From contig JACPWC010000056.1 of assembly GCA_016197225.1 (NCBI GenBank), positions 62,001 through 126,000 on the forward strand: 64,000 bases of DNA, read 5' to 3'. Below the pieces are notes generated by a model that saw nothing but the letters and a program-made list of their open reading frames with translations, was not told the DNA's origin and searched no databases. Source of the stretch: Chloroflexota bacterium (GTDB lineage Bacteria > Chloroflexota > Anaerolineae > Anaerolineales > VGOW01). Shown piece by piece: positions 17,053-25,988 of the stretch. Position numbers and translations under genes: made by a program. Numbering within the stretch: position 1 is the stretch's first letter; each line of letters starts with the position of its first letter.

Positions 17053-17964
17053 ATGAAGATCATCAAACGAATCGGATTAGGCATCGTCATTGTCGTTGTG
17101 GCCCTGGTCGTGTTTCTCGTCGGCTCGGTGGTCCTGGACGCTCTGCTCGGCGGCGGGCGGCTGGACGCCCTGACAAACACTGATATTTCCAACGCGAACG
17201 GCCCGGATATTCGCGCCTACGTGGCCCGGCCAGCCACGCCCGGCCCGCATCCGGCGGTCATCATGATCCACGAGTTCTGGGGGCTGAGGCCGGACATTGT
17301 GGGCAAGGCCGAGGCGCTGGCCCAGGAGGGCTACATCGTCGTCGCGCCTGACTTGTTTCGCGGAAGCACGACCGGCTGGGTGCCGCGCGCGATCTATCAA
17401 GTCGTTTCGACGCCTCAGGAACAGATCATCGGCGACCTGGACGCGGTGTTTGCCTGGCTGGAGTCGCAGGCCGACGTGAAGGCTGACCGGATCGCCGTGA
17501 TGGGGTTTTGTTTTGGCGGAGGGGCGTCTCTTCGTTACAGTTTGACGAACAACGGGCTGGCAGGCACGGTGCTTCTTTATGGCTCGCCGATCACGGACGC
17601 TTCGCAACTCAAATCCCTGCCGGGGCCGGTATTGGGCATCTTCGGCGGGGCCGATCAATCCATTTCCGTCTCTCAGGTGAACGCCTTCGAGGCCGGGTTG
17701 AACGAAGCGGGTGTGCCGAACCAGATCACGATTTACGAGAATCAGCCACACGCCTTCGTCAAAAGCATTGAGGAGATTCAGCAGGGCGGCCCGCAGGGGC
17801 AAGCCTGGGATGAGGTTCTGGTCTTCTTGAAGGAAACTTTGCAAGACGAGACGGGTTCAAACCGCCGCCAGGTTTCTCCGGCTCAAGTCGTCGGCTCAAC
17901 TGACTGGCGTTACTGGCTGATGCTGGCTTACGAGCACACGATTGGGTCAGGCGCTCATCATTAG
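17053..17964 (+). CDS. Membrane-anchored dienelactone hydrolase-family protein
   Basis: The ATG at 17053 ([10 protein letters not shown]) follows GGAGGA at an acceptable distance. 303 aa. An N-terminal hydrophobic helix (about 7-33) is probably a signal anchor, so the enzyme faces outward. The alpha/beta-hydrolase domain has the [10 protein letters not shown] segment, nucleophile Cys in GFCFGGG, acid Asp in GGADQSI and His in QPHAFV: the Cys-Asp-His triad of dienelactone hydrolases rather than Ser. The natural substrate is unknown; such extracytoplasmic members are widespread hydrolases of uncertain role. The 3' end overlaps the convergent moaA by four bases. Confidence 0.85.
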   Translation: MKIIKRIGLGIVIVVVALVVFLVGSVVLDALLGGGRLDALTNTDISNANGPDIRAYVARPATPGPHPAVIMIHEFWGLRPDIVGKAEALAQEGYIVVAPDLFRGSTTGWVPRAIYQVVSTPQEQIIGDLDAVFAWLESQADVKADRIAVMGFCFGGGASLRYSLTNNGLAGTVLLYGSPITDASQLKSLPGPVLGIFGGADQSISVSQVNAFEAGLNEAGVPNQITIYENQPHAFVKSIEEIQQGGPQGQAWDEVLVFLKETLQDETGSNRRQVSPAQVVGSTDWRYWLMLAYEHTIGSGAHH

Positions 17965-18965
17965 CCACCGATGTGACTCATCTCCACCTTGGCCAGTGGG
18001 ATAATGTTCTCGGATCGGAGTTCTGAATAGCGATCGTCACGGACGCGCCAGACTTTAACGATGGCTTGCGACAGCTCTTCGTCGGTTGCGCCGCCTCTGA
18101 TTAATTGGCGGAAGTCGAAGCCCGAGGCGGCGAAGAGGCAGGTGTAGAGCTTGCCTTCGGCAGAGAGGCGGGCGCGGTTGCAATCGCGGCAAAAGGCCTG
18201 GGTCACAGAGGCCACTACCCCGACCTCACCGCTCCCGTCTTTGTAGCGCCAGCGCTCGGCCACTTCGCCAACGTAATTCGGATCAGCCGGCTCCAGCGGC
18301 ATCTCGGCAGAGATCATTTTGATAATCTCTGCCGCCGGGATGACGTCGTCCATCCGCCAGCCGTTGGTGCTACCTACGTCCATGTACTCGATGAAGCGCA
18401 GGATGTAGCCCTTGTGCTTGAAGAAGCGGGCCATGGGCAGGATGCTGGTTTCGTTCAGGCCGCGCTTGACGACCATGTTGACTTTGAGGGGCAACAGGCC
18501 GGCGGCGGCGGCGGCATCCATTCCTTCCAGCACCGCTTCCACCGGAAAGTCCACGTCGTTCATCGCCTTGAACACGTCGTCGTCGAGCGAGTCCAGGCTA
18601 ACCGTGACACGCTTGAGTCCGGCGTCTTTGAGGGCTTGCGCTTGTTTGGCTAAAAGTGCGCCGTTGGTAGTCAACGTGAGATCGAGGCCCGGAATCTCGG
18701 CCAGCATGGCGACGAGCTTGTGCAGGTCGCGGCGCACCAGCGGCTCGCCGCCGGTGAGGCGGATTTTTTGCACGCCGTGCCCCACGAAGAGACGGGCCAA
18801 CCGGGTGATCTCCTCGAAGGTCAAGACTTCAGCGCGGTTGAGGAATTGATAGTCAGGTCCGAAGATTTCCTTCGGCATGCAGTAGACGCACCGAAAGTTG
18901 CACCGGTCGGTGACGGAGATGCGGAGGTCGCGCAGGGGGCGGTTGAGGGTGTCGAAAAGAGTCAT
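17961..18965 (-). CDS. moaA: GTP 3',8-cyclase MoaA (molybdenum cofactor biosynthesis)
   Basis: 334 aa. This radical-SAM enzyme converts GTP to 3',8-cyclo-GTP, the first committed step of molybdopterin synthesis. The SAM cluster motif is [10 protein letters not shown] (Cys22, Cys26, Cys29). The C-terminal cluster Cys residues occur in [10 protein letters not shown] and YTCLFA, and the protein ends in Gly-Gly, the C-terminal tail that MoaA inserts into its active site. No other moa genes are nearby, so the rest of the pathway is elsewhere. The 15-bp string TCATGGCGGTCTGGT overlapping the start codon recurs about 50 bases upstream. Confidence 0.95.
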   Translation of the reverse strand: MTLFDTLNRPLRDLRISVTDRCNFRCVYCMPKEIFGPDYQFLNRAEVLTFEEITRLARLFVGHGVQKIRLTGGEPLVRRDLHKLVAMLAEIPGLDLTLTTNGALLAKQAQALKDAGLKRVTVSLDSLDDDVFKAMNDVDFPVEAVLEGMDAAAAAGLLPLKVNMVVKRGLNETSILPMARFFKHKGYILRFIEYMDVGSTNGWRMDDVIPAAEIIKMISAEMPLEPADPNYVGEVAERWRYKDGSGEVGVVASVTQAFCRDCNRARLSAEGKLYTCLFAASGFDFRQLIRGGATDEELSQAIVKVWRVRDDRYSELRSENIIPLAKVEMSHIGG

Positions 18966-19035
18966 GGCGGTCTGGTGGTCGAATAGTCAAGTAGTCGGCG
19001 TAATGTGATTTTATCATGGCGGTCTGGTTTATCAA

Positions 19036-19069
19036 ATTAAAGAGCGCCGAGAGTTGGTCTTGGCGCTCT
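19036..19069 (-). terminator. Terminator downstream of the secreted beta-helix gene
   Basis: AGAGCGCC (19041-19048) and GGCGCTCT (19062-19069) pair over 8 bp. Read on the minus strand the stem is followed by TTTAATTTG. It ends the minus-strand transcript from the GH16 and beta-helix genes. Confidence 0.65.
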
Positions 19070-19094
19070 GAGAAACATTGCAAACAGGCCGAAT

Positions 19095-21521
19095 TTACGG
19101 CGGCGTGTTGAAACTCCTCACCGCCGACCACTGGCTGAACTGCATCCCACCATCCGCGCCGCCGCTCACCGCCCGCACCCGCCAGAAATATGGCGTCCCC
19201 GAACTCAACGCAACTTCCGGCGTGTAGGTCGAGACATTGACTCGCCCGCCCTGCCCCCGGCCAAGTATCGTGGCAAAGTTCGGGTCAGTCGAAATCTGCA
19301 CTTCGTAGTAACTCGTCACCGGAGTCACATCGCTCCAATCCAACGTGGGCTGGCCGTTTGCCACCGTTGCTCCGTTGGCAGGCGCGAGCAGGCTCGGCAC
19401 GCCCGGCGGGTTGGCGCTGTAGAAGTGACGAACGCGCGACCAGGCGCTGGGGCCGCCGGGGCCGTTGGCCCGCACCCGCCAGAAGAGCAGGGTGTTGCGC
19501 GGCAAGTCGGTGGGCATCACGTAGGCTGAAGGCGTGAGGTTGGTATTGAGGACGAGCGAAGTGAAGTTCTGGTTGGTGGAGGTTTGGAGGGTGTAGGAAG
19601 TCGCGATGCCGACGTTGTCCCAATCGAACAGCGGGCGGGTGGTAGAAGGAGCGTTCCCGCTTTGCGGAAAATTCAGAGCGGGCTGGATGAATTCATAGGC
19701 GCCGATGTCACAGGCCGCGCCTTGAGGTCGGGCAACACCGCGCTGGTCAAGGCTATTAACCGGGTCGGCGGCGCAGACAGAGTCATTGCCAGCATCAATC
19801 GCGGGGCTGCCAGGCAAAAGGGCATGGGTTTTGGTGAGGCCGCCGTTGTTTTGCAGGGAGCCGAGGAGAGGGTCGGCGACCGGGATTGTTGCACCACAAG
19901 TTGAATCACCCCAAAAAGGGTCGCCACCAAATTGTAGATTGTTGCCGCCATCAATGATCGTGGCAGAGCAATTTCTAGCAGAAATATTATTAGCAATAAT
20001 GGTGTTGTAAAGCGTTGTAGTAGCTGAGCCCCCACTATAAGCAATATTGGAGATGCCAGAATCGCCATTATTGAAGAACGTACTATTCTTTACCTCAATC
20101 GCTGATAAGCCAACTCCAGGATTCAAGCTTTCGACCCCGCCTTCGGGGTTGTTAGAGAAAGTGCTATTCGTGATGGTCAGGCCGTTCATGACAGTCGGAG
20201 GGAAAGCAAAATGTCTGCTCTCGATAGCAGCGACACCCATATTGTTAGAGAAGGTGCTACTATCAACAACGAGGGGGCCAAAAAAGTTGTAGAGGCCTCC
20301 ACGGTCATTATTGGAGAAAGTGCTGGCGGTGATGTGGGTGGGAACGTTGCTCACGCCGCGCTGGTAAATACCCGCGCCTAGTTCAGCACTATTGCCAGAG
20401 AAATTAGTGCGAGTGATTGTGAGGGGCCCCATACTCATGTTGTAAATTCCGCCGCCGCTACCGTTCGAAACTCCAGCTACATTATTCGAGAATGTGCTGT
20501 CACTCACAGACAACGTACTGGCTTCATTGATACCGAAGTTGTAAATGCCGCCGCCATCGCCTAAAGCAGTGTTATCGGATATGTTGCTATTTGTAATTGT
20601 CAGGATGCTACCGTCACCGTTAAAGATACCGCCGCCAGTGTACGCATTGTTGCCAGAAATAGTGCTGTTAGTGATTATAAGAGTGCCAGCATTACTGATC
20701 GCGGCGCCGTTAAGCACTCTGTAAGGGGTGCCATTATCAGAGAATGTGCTATTAGCGATGGTTACGATACCTCCTGCTCTATTACAGATGCCGCCGCCGG
20801 CAGAGCCAGCAAGGTTATTAGAGAAGGTGCTTCCCGAAATTGTCAAAGTACCGGCCTCATTCAAGATGGAGCCGCCACAGCTACTGACTTCACTGTAGGC
20901 TGAGTTTGAAAAAAAGCTATTCGTAACAGTTACTACGCCGCTGCTCCAAATGCCGCCTCCATAATACGAGTAGCTTCCAGTTACAGAGCTATCGTTGAGC
21001 GACAACGTCCCAAGATTATGAATGCCACCCCCGCCAAAAAAGTTGTTATTTGCGCCGCTATCAACGCCTCGAACAAGCGTCAATTGATTCAACGCCAGAG
21101 CCGCGCTAACTTCCACGAAGAAAAACCGGAAAGCAGGAGCGCCGGATAGAGGCCGATTGATAGTCGCCCCATGACCATTGATAGTAATGGTGCTGACAAT
21201 CACAGGCAGACCATTGTCGCCTTTATCAGCATAGGAGTTGTCTACTCCTGTCAGCGTATAAGTCGCCCCTGCCCCCAACTCAATCGTATCTGCCCCCGCG
21301 CTCCCGGCAGTGCAGTCGCCGCCACTCCCGCCGGTCGTGTTCGCTTCGTTGATGGCCTCAATCAGCGAGCACTGTCCGTCGCCAATATTCACGTTTGGGT
21401 TGGTCGTGGTTACGTTGATGGCCGCCGCGTAGGCTCGCGGTGTTGGCGCGGTAAAGGTAAGCCCGACTAACAGGGCAACACTCGTAATAATTCGAATGGC
21501 TTTGGCATTTGATACAGACAT
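19095..21521 (-). CDS. Secreted right-handed beta-helix protein with C-terminal FN3-like pair
   Basis: The ATG at 21521 (MSVSNAKAIRI) is preceded by GGAG; 808 aa. The signal peptide ends near YAAA (about residue 33). CSLIEAINEAN marks a CSLREAI-type domain. A long parallel beta-helix with about 20 turns of the N-S-T-F-S-N-N / G-G-G-I-Y-N type follows, then the closing element SPAIDAGND...DQRGVARPQG...CDIGAYEF (choice-of-anchor-Q-like). The last ~190 residues are two FN3-like domains nearly identical to the end of the GH16 protein 33 bases upstream. Probably surface polysaccharide-binding or adhesive; catalytic activity is not evident. Likely co-transcribed with the GH16 gene. Confidence 0.85.
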   Translation of the reverse strand: MSVSNAKAIRIITSVALLVGLTFTAPTPRAYAAAINVTTTNPNVNIGDGQCSLIEAINEANTTGGSGGDCTAGSAGADTIELGAGATYTLTGVDNSYADKGDNGLPVIVSTITINGHGATINRPLSGAPAFRFFFVEVSAALALNQLTLVRGVDSGANNNFFGGGGIHNLGTLSLNDSSVTGSYSYYGGGIWSSGVVTVTNSFFSNSAYSEVSSCGGSILNEAGTLTISGSTFSNNLAGSAGGGICNRAGGIVTIANSTFSDNGTPYRVLNGAAISNAGTLIITNSTISGNNAYTGGGIFNGDGSILTITNSNISDNTALGDGGGIYNFGINEASTLSVSDSTFSNNVAGVSNGSGGGIYNMSMGPLTITRTNFSGNSAELGAGIYQRGVSNVPTHITASTFSNNDRGGLYNFFGPLVVDSSTFSNNMGVAAIESRHFAFPPTVMNGLTITNSTFSNNPEGGVESLNPGVGLSAIEVKNSTFFNNGDSGISNIAYSGGSATTTLYNTIIANNISARNCSATIIDGGNNLQFGGDPFWGDSTCGATIPVADPLLGSLQNNGGLTKTHALLPGSPAIDAGNDSVCAADPVNSLDQRGVARPQGAACDIGAYEFIQPALNFPQSGNAPSTTRPLFDWDNVGIATSYTLQTSTNQNFTSLVLNTNLTPSAYVMPTDLPRNTLLFWRVRANGPGGPSAWSRVRHFYSANPPGVPSLLAPANGATVANGQPTLDWSDVTPVTSYYEVQISTDPNFATILGRGQGGRVNVSTYTPEVALSSGTPYFWRVRAVSGGADGGMQFSQWSAVRSFNTPP

Positions 21522-21554
21522 GTTTGGCTCCACAGTATGAGTTACGCTAATCTA

Positions 21555-23048
21555 TCACGGCGTCACATTGAAACGTCTAACCGCCGACCACTGGCTGAAC
21601 TGCATCCCCCCGTCCGCGCCGCCGCTCACCGCCCGCACCTGCCAGTAAAACGTCCCTGAACCCAAAGCCGCTTCCGGCGTGTACTGCGACAGGTTCACCT
21701 TCCCGCCCTGCCCTCGCCCAAGCACCGTCGTGAAATTCTGGTCGGTCGAAATCTGTACTTCGTAGTAAGTCGCCGCCGGGGTCACGTCGTTCCAGTCCAG
21801 CAATGGCTGGTTGCTTACATTGGCGCCGTTGGGAGGCGCAAGCAGAGCAGGCACGCCCGGCGGGTTAGCGCTGAAGAAGTGCCGCACCCGCGACCAGGCG
21901 CTGGGGCCGCCAGGCCCGTTCGCCCGCACCCGCCAGAAGAGCAGGGTGTTGCGGGGCAAGTCCGCCGTCGGCACATAGGCCGATGGCGTGAGAGGGACGT
22001 TCAGGACGAATGAAGTGAAGTTCTGGTTGGTGGAGATTTGGAGGGTGTAGGAAGTGGCGGTTGCCACGCTGGCCCAATCGAACAGTGGGCGAGTGGTAGG
22101 AGGCGTATCGCCGCCGACGGGGAAGTTCAGCACAGGCGGCGCAAGCGAGGAATAATAAATCCGGACGTAGTCAACGAGCATGGTCCCACCGGAAGCGGTG
22201 GAGGCCGTCGGGTTACCTGGCCAGCCGCCACCCATCGCAACGTTCAGGATTACGAAGAATCCGTGGTTCGCCGCGTTGTTCCACGTCGTCGCGTCTACTT
22301 GGTTGGCATTCACCGTATGACGCTGGACACCATCAACGTACCAGCGGAACTGGTTGGGTGAGATGCTCTTGTCCCACTCGAACCGATACGTGTGGAAACC
22401 AGCTTGGAGGGGCGGCGAGAAGCCAGAGTCGCTCGCAGAAATCCCCGTTGTCTCGTTACATGGACCGCCCGGGTTCACGCCACAATGAAACGTGCCGACC
22501 CACGTGTTGGTGCCATTGATGTTCTCCATAATGTCGATCTCGCCGACACTCGGCCAGTTCCAGTAGTTGCCGCGATACGGCGCGCCAAGCATCCAGAATG
22601 CTGGCCAGTAGCCCTGAGCAGCAGATCCTGTAACGTTTGGCAATTGGATCGATGCCTCGATAGCCATTTTTTGACCAGTGGGCGGTTGGAAGTCCTTACG
22701 CTTCGTCTCAATGCGGCCTGAAGTCCACCCTGTTAGAGGATCTGAACCTGTATGAAGCGCCCGGATGTTGAGGAAACCGCCACTCTGGAAAACGTTAGCT
22801 GTACTACTACTCATCACCTCGATCTCGCCAGTACCCCAGTTCGCTGGCCCACCAGGATAACTTGTGCCTGTGTCGTATATCCAGTCGGCATTACTAACAC
22901 CGCCAGACCCATTGAACTCATCGCTCCAATGAAGAACCCAGATTGACTCCGCTAAAACTCGCTGCGCAGGTGCAACGGTAAAAGTCAGCCCGGCCAGCAG
23001 GCTGGCGGCAAGAGCAAAACGAACGGATTTAGCGATAAAGTCAAACAT
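21555..23048 (-). CDS. Secreted glycoside hydrolase family 16 (beta-glucanase-like)
   Basis: 497 aa with an N-terminal signal peptide (cleavage near VLAES, about residue 33). The GH16 domain (about 38-300) has the active-site signature GEIDIMEN: nucleophile Glu170, Asp172 and acid/base Glu175. Other conserved aromatic segments are GYWPAFWMLG and FHTYRFEWD. Members retain configuration and cut beta-1,3 or mixed-link glucans or algal galactans; the exact substrate cannot be called. The C-terminus (about 305-497) carries two FN3-like domains shared with the downstream beta-helix protein, probably for substrate or surface attachment. The ribosome-binding site GGGAGGGG precedes the ATG. Confidence 0.9.
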   Translation of the reverse strand: MFDFIAKSVRFALAASLLAGLTFTVAPAQRVLAESIWVLHWSDEFNGSGGVSNADWIYDTGTSYPGGPANWGTGEIEVMSSSTANVFQSGGFLNIRALHTGSDPLTGWTSGRIETKRKDFQPPTGQKMAIEASIQLPNVTGSAAQGYWPAFWMLGAPYRGNYWNWPSVGEIDIMENINGTNTWVGTFHCGVNPGGPCNETTGISASDSGFSPPLQAGFHTYRFEWDKSISPNQFRWYVDGVQRHTVNANQVDATTWNNAANHGFFVILNVAMGGGWPGNPTASTASGGTMLVDYVRIYYSSLAPPVLNFPVGGDTPPTTRPLFDWASVATATSYTLQISTNQNFTSFVLNVPLTPSAYVPTADLPRNTLLFWRVRANGPGGPSAWSRVRHFFSANPPGVPALLAPPNGANVSNQPLLDWNDVTPAATYYEVQISTDQNFTTVLGRGQGGKVNLSQYTPEAALGSGTFYWQVRAVSGGADGGMQFSQWSAVRRFNVTP

Positions 23049-23115
23049 GGGTTCCCCTCCCAGCGTTGCAGAGCCATTCTAACCAGAAACCGGAGCGGGC
23101 CGAAAGTGACACTTG

Positions 23116-23154
23116 TGCTTATGTTCCTCTGATTTTCTGCTTACGTTCCTCCGA
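23116..23154. promoter_or_regulatory. Pair of 17-bp direct repeats in the GH16/dnaK divergent region
   Basis: TGCTTATGTTCCTCTGA (23116-23132) and TGCTTACGTTCCTCCGA (23138-23154) differ at two positions and start 22 bp apart, two helical turns. This is the arrangement of a two-site operator. On the minus strand each contains GGAAC, resembling an ECF-sigma -35 element. It lies 68-106 bases upstream of the GH16 start and about 140 upstream of dnaK. Confidence 0.45.
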
Positions 23155-23292
23155 CGCGCCCCGCATATTCTTATCACAGATTGGCCCTCGATGGCAAGTA
23201 TAAGGCCAAAAATCAGTACATTGTCACGAAGGCATTCAGTACAAATGCAAGCCGGTTACCCGGCGTAGAGGCGAAGCAGTTAGGAGAACAAT

Positions 23293-25185
23293 ATGAGCAA
23301 AATTATTGGCATTGACCTCGGCACGACGAACTCCATCGTGGCCGTGATGGAAGGCGGCGATCCAACCGTGATCGCCACCAGCGAAGGGCAACGGATTCTG
23401 CCCTCGGTCGTGGCCTTCAACAAAAACGGCGAGCGCCTCACCGGCTTCACCGCCAAGCGCCAGGCCGTCGTCAATTCGGAGAACACCGTTTACTCCATCA
23501 AGCGATTCATGGGCCGCCACTTCGACGAAGTGGAAGGCGAGCGCAAGATGGTGAGCTACGACGTCACCAAAGGCCCGGCCGGCGACGCCCGCGTTCGCAT
23601 TCCGCAAAACGGCAAGGCCTACACCCCGCAGGAAATCTCGGCCATGATCCTGGGCAAGCTCAAGCAGGAAGCCGAAGCGTATCTTGGCGAACAAGTTACG
23701 CAGGCCGTCATCACTGTGCCTGCTTACTTCAACGACTCACAGCGTCAGGCCACCAAAGACGCGGGCAAGATCGCCGGCCTCGAAGTCCTGCGCATCATCA
23801 ACGAACCGACGGCAGCGGCGCTGGCTTACGGCCTCGACAAGAAGAAGAACGAGACGATCCTGGTCTTCGACCTCGGCGGCGGCACGTTTGACGTGAGCGT
23901 GCTGGAAGTGGGCGACGGCGTTGTGGAAGTGAAGGCCACCAACGGCGACACCCACCTCGGCGGCGACGACTGGGATCAGAAAGTCGTCAACTGGCTGGCC
24001 GAAGAATTTCAGAAGCAAGAGGGTATTGACCTGCGCAAGGATCGGCAGGCGCTACAACGATTGCGCGAGGCCGGCGAGAAGGCCAAGATCGAACTCTCGT
24101 CGGTGATGGAAACCGAGATCAACCTGCCCTTCGTCACCGCCGATGCCAGCGGCCCCAGGCATTTGGTGATCCGGCTGACTCGATCCAAGTTTGAGCAGTT
24201 GACGAAAGACTTGCTCGACCGTTGCCGCCGGCCTTTTGAGCAGGCGTTGAAGGACGCCGGGGTAACCGCCGCCCAATTAAACAACGTGGTTCTGGTGGGC
24301 GGCTCGACTCGCATGCCGATGGCGCAAGATTTAGTGAGAAGTTTGACGAATGGCAAAGAGCCGCACAAGGGCGTGAACCCCGACGAAGTGGTGGCTGTGG
24401 GCGCGGCCATTCAGGCCGGGGTGTTGTCGGGCGACGTGAAAGATTTGCTCCTGCTTGACGTGACTCCGCTCACCCTGAGCATCGAAACGATGGGCGGCGT
24501 GGCGACGCCCATCATCGAACGCAACACGACGATCCCGGTGAAGAAGAGCCAGGTCTTCTCCACCGCCGAAGACGGCCAAACCGCCGTAGACGTTCACATC
24601 ATGCAGGGCGAGCGCCCGATGGCAACCGACAACATGACCCTCGGCCAGTTCCGGCTGGACGGCCTCCCGCCCGCGCCGCGCGGCCTGCCGCAGATCGAAG
24701 TCACTTACGACATTGACGCCAACGGCATCCTGAAAGTGAGCGCCAAAGACAAAGCCACTGGCCGCGAGCAGAAGATTGCGATCACCGCCAGCACCAACCT
24801 GAACAAGAGCGACATCGAGCGGATGGTAAACGAAGCCAAGCGCAACGAGTCTGAAGACCGCAAGCGCAAAGAACTGGTGGAGGCCCGCAACAACGGCGAC
24901 TCACTGGCCTACCAGGCCGAGAAGGCTCTGCATGACCTGGGCGACAAAGTGCCGGGCAGTGACAGGCAGAAGATCGAGAAGCAAATCGCCGACCTGCGCG
25001 AGGCGCTCAAGGGCGATGACGTGAATCGCATTCACAGTTTGAGTGAGCAGTTGCAGCAGGCCACCTATGCCTTGAGCCAGCAGATGTACGCCGGTCAGAC
25101 CGGCACAAACGGCGGCTCAACCGGCCCAGGCCCTGGCCGCCGTGAAGAGGGCGATGTAGTTGAAGGAGAATTCACCGAGGCGTAA
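23293..25185 (+). CDS. dnaK: Molecular chaperone DnaK (Hsp70)
   Basis: 630 aa. The ATPase domain begins [19 protein letters not shown] and includes [33 protein letters not shown] and [11 protein letters not shown]. The substrate-binding domain contains [17 protein letters not shown] and [19 protein letters not shown], and the helical lid is complete, ending in an acidic Gly/Pro-rich tail (VVEGEFTEA). DnaK is the cytosolic Hsp70 working with DnaJ and GrpE. Neither partner is next to it, so this is a stand-alone dnaK locus. AGGAG sits 7 bases before the ATG. No CIRCE element is visible upstream. A strong terminator follows. Confidence 0.97.
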   Translation: MSKIIGIDLGTTNSIVAVMEGGDPTVIATSEGQRILPSVVAFNKNGERLTGFTAKRQAVVNSENTVYSIKRFMGRHFDEVEGERKMVSYDVTKGPAGDARVRIPQNGKAYTPQEISAMILGKLKQEAEAYLGEQVTQAVITVPAYFNDSQRQATKDAGKIAGLEVLRIINEPTAAALAYGLDKKKNETILVFDLGGGTFDVSVLEVGDGVVEVKATNGDTHLGGDDWDQKVVNWLAEEFQKQEGIDLRKDRQALQRLREAGEKAKIELSSVMETEINLPFVTADASGPRHLVIRLTRSKFEQLTKDLLDRCRRPFEQALKDAGVTAAQLNNVVLVGGSTRMPMAQDLVRSLTNGKEPHKGVNPDEVVAVGAAIQAGVLSGDVKDLLLLDVTPLTLSIETMGGVATPIIERNTTIPVKKSQVFSTAEDGQTAVDVHIMQGERPMATDNMTLGQFRLDGLPPAPRGLPQIEVTYDIDANGILKVSAKDKATGREQKIAITASTNLNKSDIERMVNEAKRNESEDRKRKELVEARNNGDSLAYQAEKALHDLGDKVPGSDRQKIEKQIADLREALKGDDVNRIHSLSEQLQQATYALSQQMYAGQTGTNGGSTGPGPGRREEGDVVEGEFTEA

Positions 25186-25190
25186 CAAAA

Positions 25191-25231
25191 AACTTCCCGA
25201 AGGTTTGAGAACCTTCGGGAAGTTTTTTTAT
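25191..25231. terminator. Strong bidirectional terminator of dnaK and the HEPN gene
   Basis: AACTTCCCGAAGGTT (25191-25205), loop TGAG, AACCTTCGGGAAGTT (25210-25224): a perfect 15-bp stem followed by TTTTT on the plus strand, with A-rich sequence on the other side giving T-rich RNA for minus-strand transcripts. Confidence 0.92.
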
Positions 25232-25239
25232 AAAAGTAA

Positions 25240-25646
25240 TCAGGGGTGAACTTCAGCAGGCAGTAACGAAAGAATGAATATGTAGAGCTTTTCCGCGTCT
25301 GTAAGCGCCTCATCAAACTCATCCTGATCCGGTCCAGAATTTCGCCAGGGTAACGAAAAGCAGTTGCGTAGGGCGTCAAACGTTCGCCAGTATCCAACCA
25401 GGGCAACAACGACGATTCAAGCATTGCCGCTATCTCGATAAGCAAGCGAACATCATGGACTTTTTCAAATCGTTGATCGCGGAAAACAAGGAAGGCTTTG
25501 ACTGCCTTTTCAGCCGCCTGTTGGCAGTGGTAGATAGCCGTATCCAAATAAGGGTCAGGGCCGACAGACAATTTTCGCGCGGTTGCCAAGTCATGTTGTG
25601 CTTTGATCAACCAATTCTGCACTAATTGCTGTTTCGCTTCTTCCAT
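25240..25646 (-). pseudogene. Second HEPN-domain protein of MNT/HEPN module, frameshifted
   Basis: The frame starts at ATG 25646 (MEEAKQQLVQNWLIKAQHDL) and gives a good HEPN domain: HCQQAAEKAVKAFLVFRD, FEKVHD, AFRYPGE. Around 25336-25342 (GAAATTCTGG on the minus strand) it leaves frame and would run on into antisense dnaK as a nonsense tail. One added base restores SGPDQDEFDEALTDAEKLYI...PAEVHP and a stop at 25240-25242, just before the shared terminator, a length (~135 aa) normal for the family. So this gene, like the HEPN gene at 10931, carries an apparent single-base deletion. It overlaps the start of its nucleotidyltransferase partner by about 56 bases. Confidence 0.8.
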
Positions 25647-25959
25647 ACAGCACTTTCCCCTTTTCAAGAATCTCACATTCTAGTGACGCAGGGACGCGGC
25701 GGAAGCGTTCAACTTCAGCCCGGGTCTTCACCAAAATGTCAATCGGCACAAATAAGCCGCGCAAAGCACGATAAGCTTGGGTTGCCCGCTCGGTTGGTTT
25801 AAGACCACTGTGCGACACAATGATCAGCAGATCCAGATCGCTATCTTCATTTGGCGAACCCCAGGCATGTGAGCCAAACAGAACAACTTGTTCTGGCTGT
25901 AATTCAATAACCAGCCGTCGAGTAATCTCACCAAGCAAGCCTTCAGGGAGCGTCTTCAT
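25591..25959 (-). CDS. MNT-type nucleotidyltransferase domain protein (second module)
   Basis: From ATG 25959 (MKTLPEGLLGEITRRL) 122 aa; a GTG 33 bases earlier is possible. The catalytic signature VVLFGSHAWGSPNEDSDLDL has the GSxxxG turn and the DLD metal ligands, so it should be an active nucleotidyltransferase. It pairs with the overlapping HEPN gene downstream and is a homologue of the module at 10618. In such modules this subunit is the antitoxin. The gene follows the beta-lactamase-like gene closely on the same strand. Intact, unlike its partner. Confidence 0.85.
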   Translation of the reverse strand: MKTLPEGLLGEITRRLVIELQPEQVVLFGSHAWGSPNEDSDLDLLIIVSHSGLKPTERATQAYRALRGLFVPIDILVKTRAEVERFRRVPASLECEILEKGKVLYGRSETAISAELVDQSTT

Positions 25960-25988
25960 GAATTGGATTGTATCATCAAACAACAAGC

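Noticed and set aside
18953-19030. Duplicated TCATGGCGGTCTGGT as an attachment site
   Set aside because: Only 15 bp, no integrase, and it overlaps a start codon; too little to support an att site.
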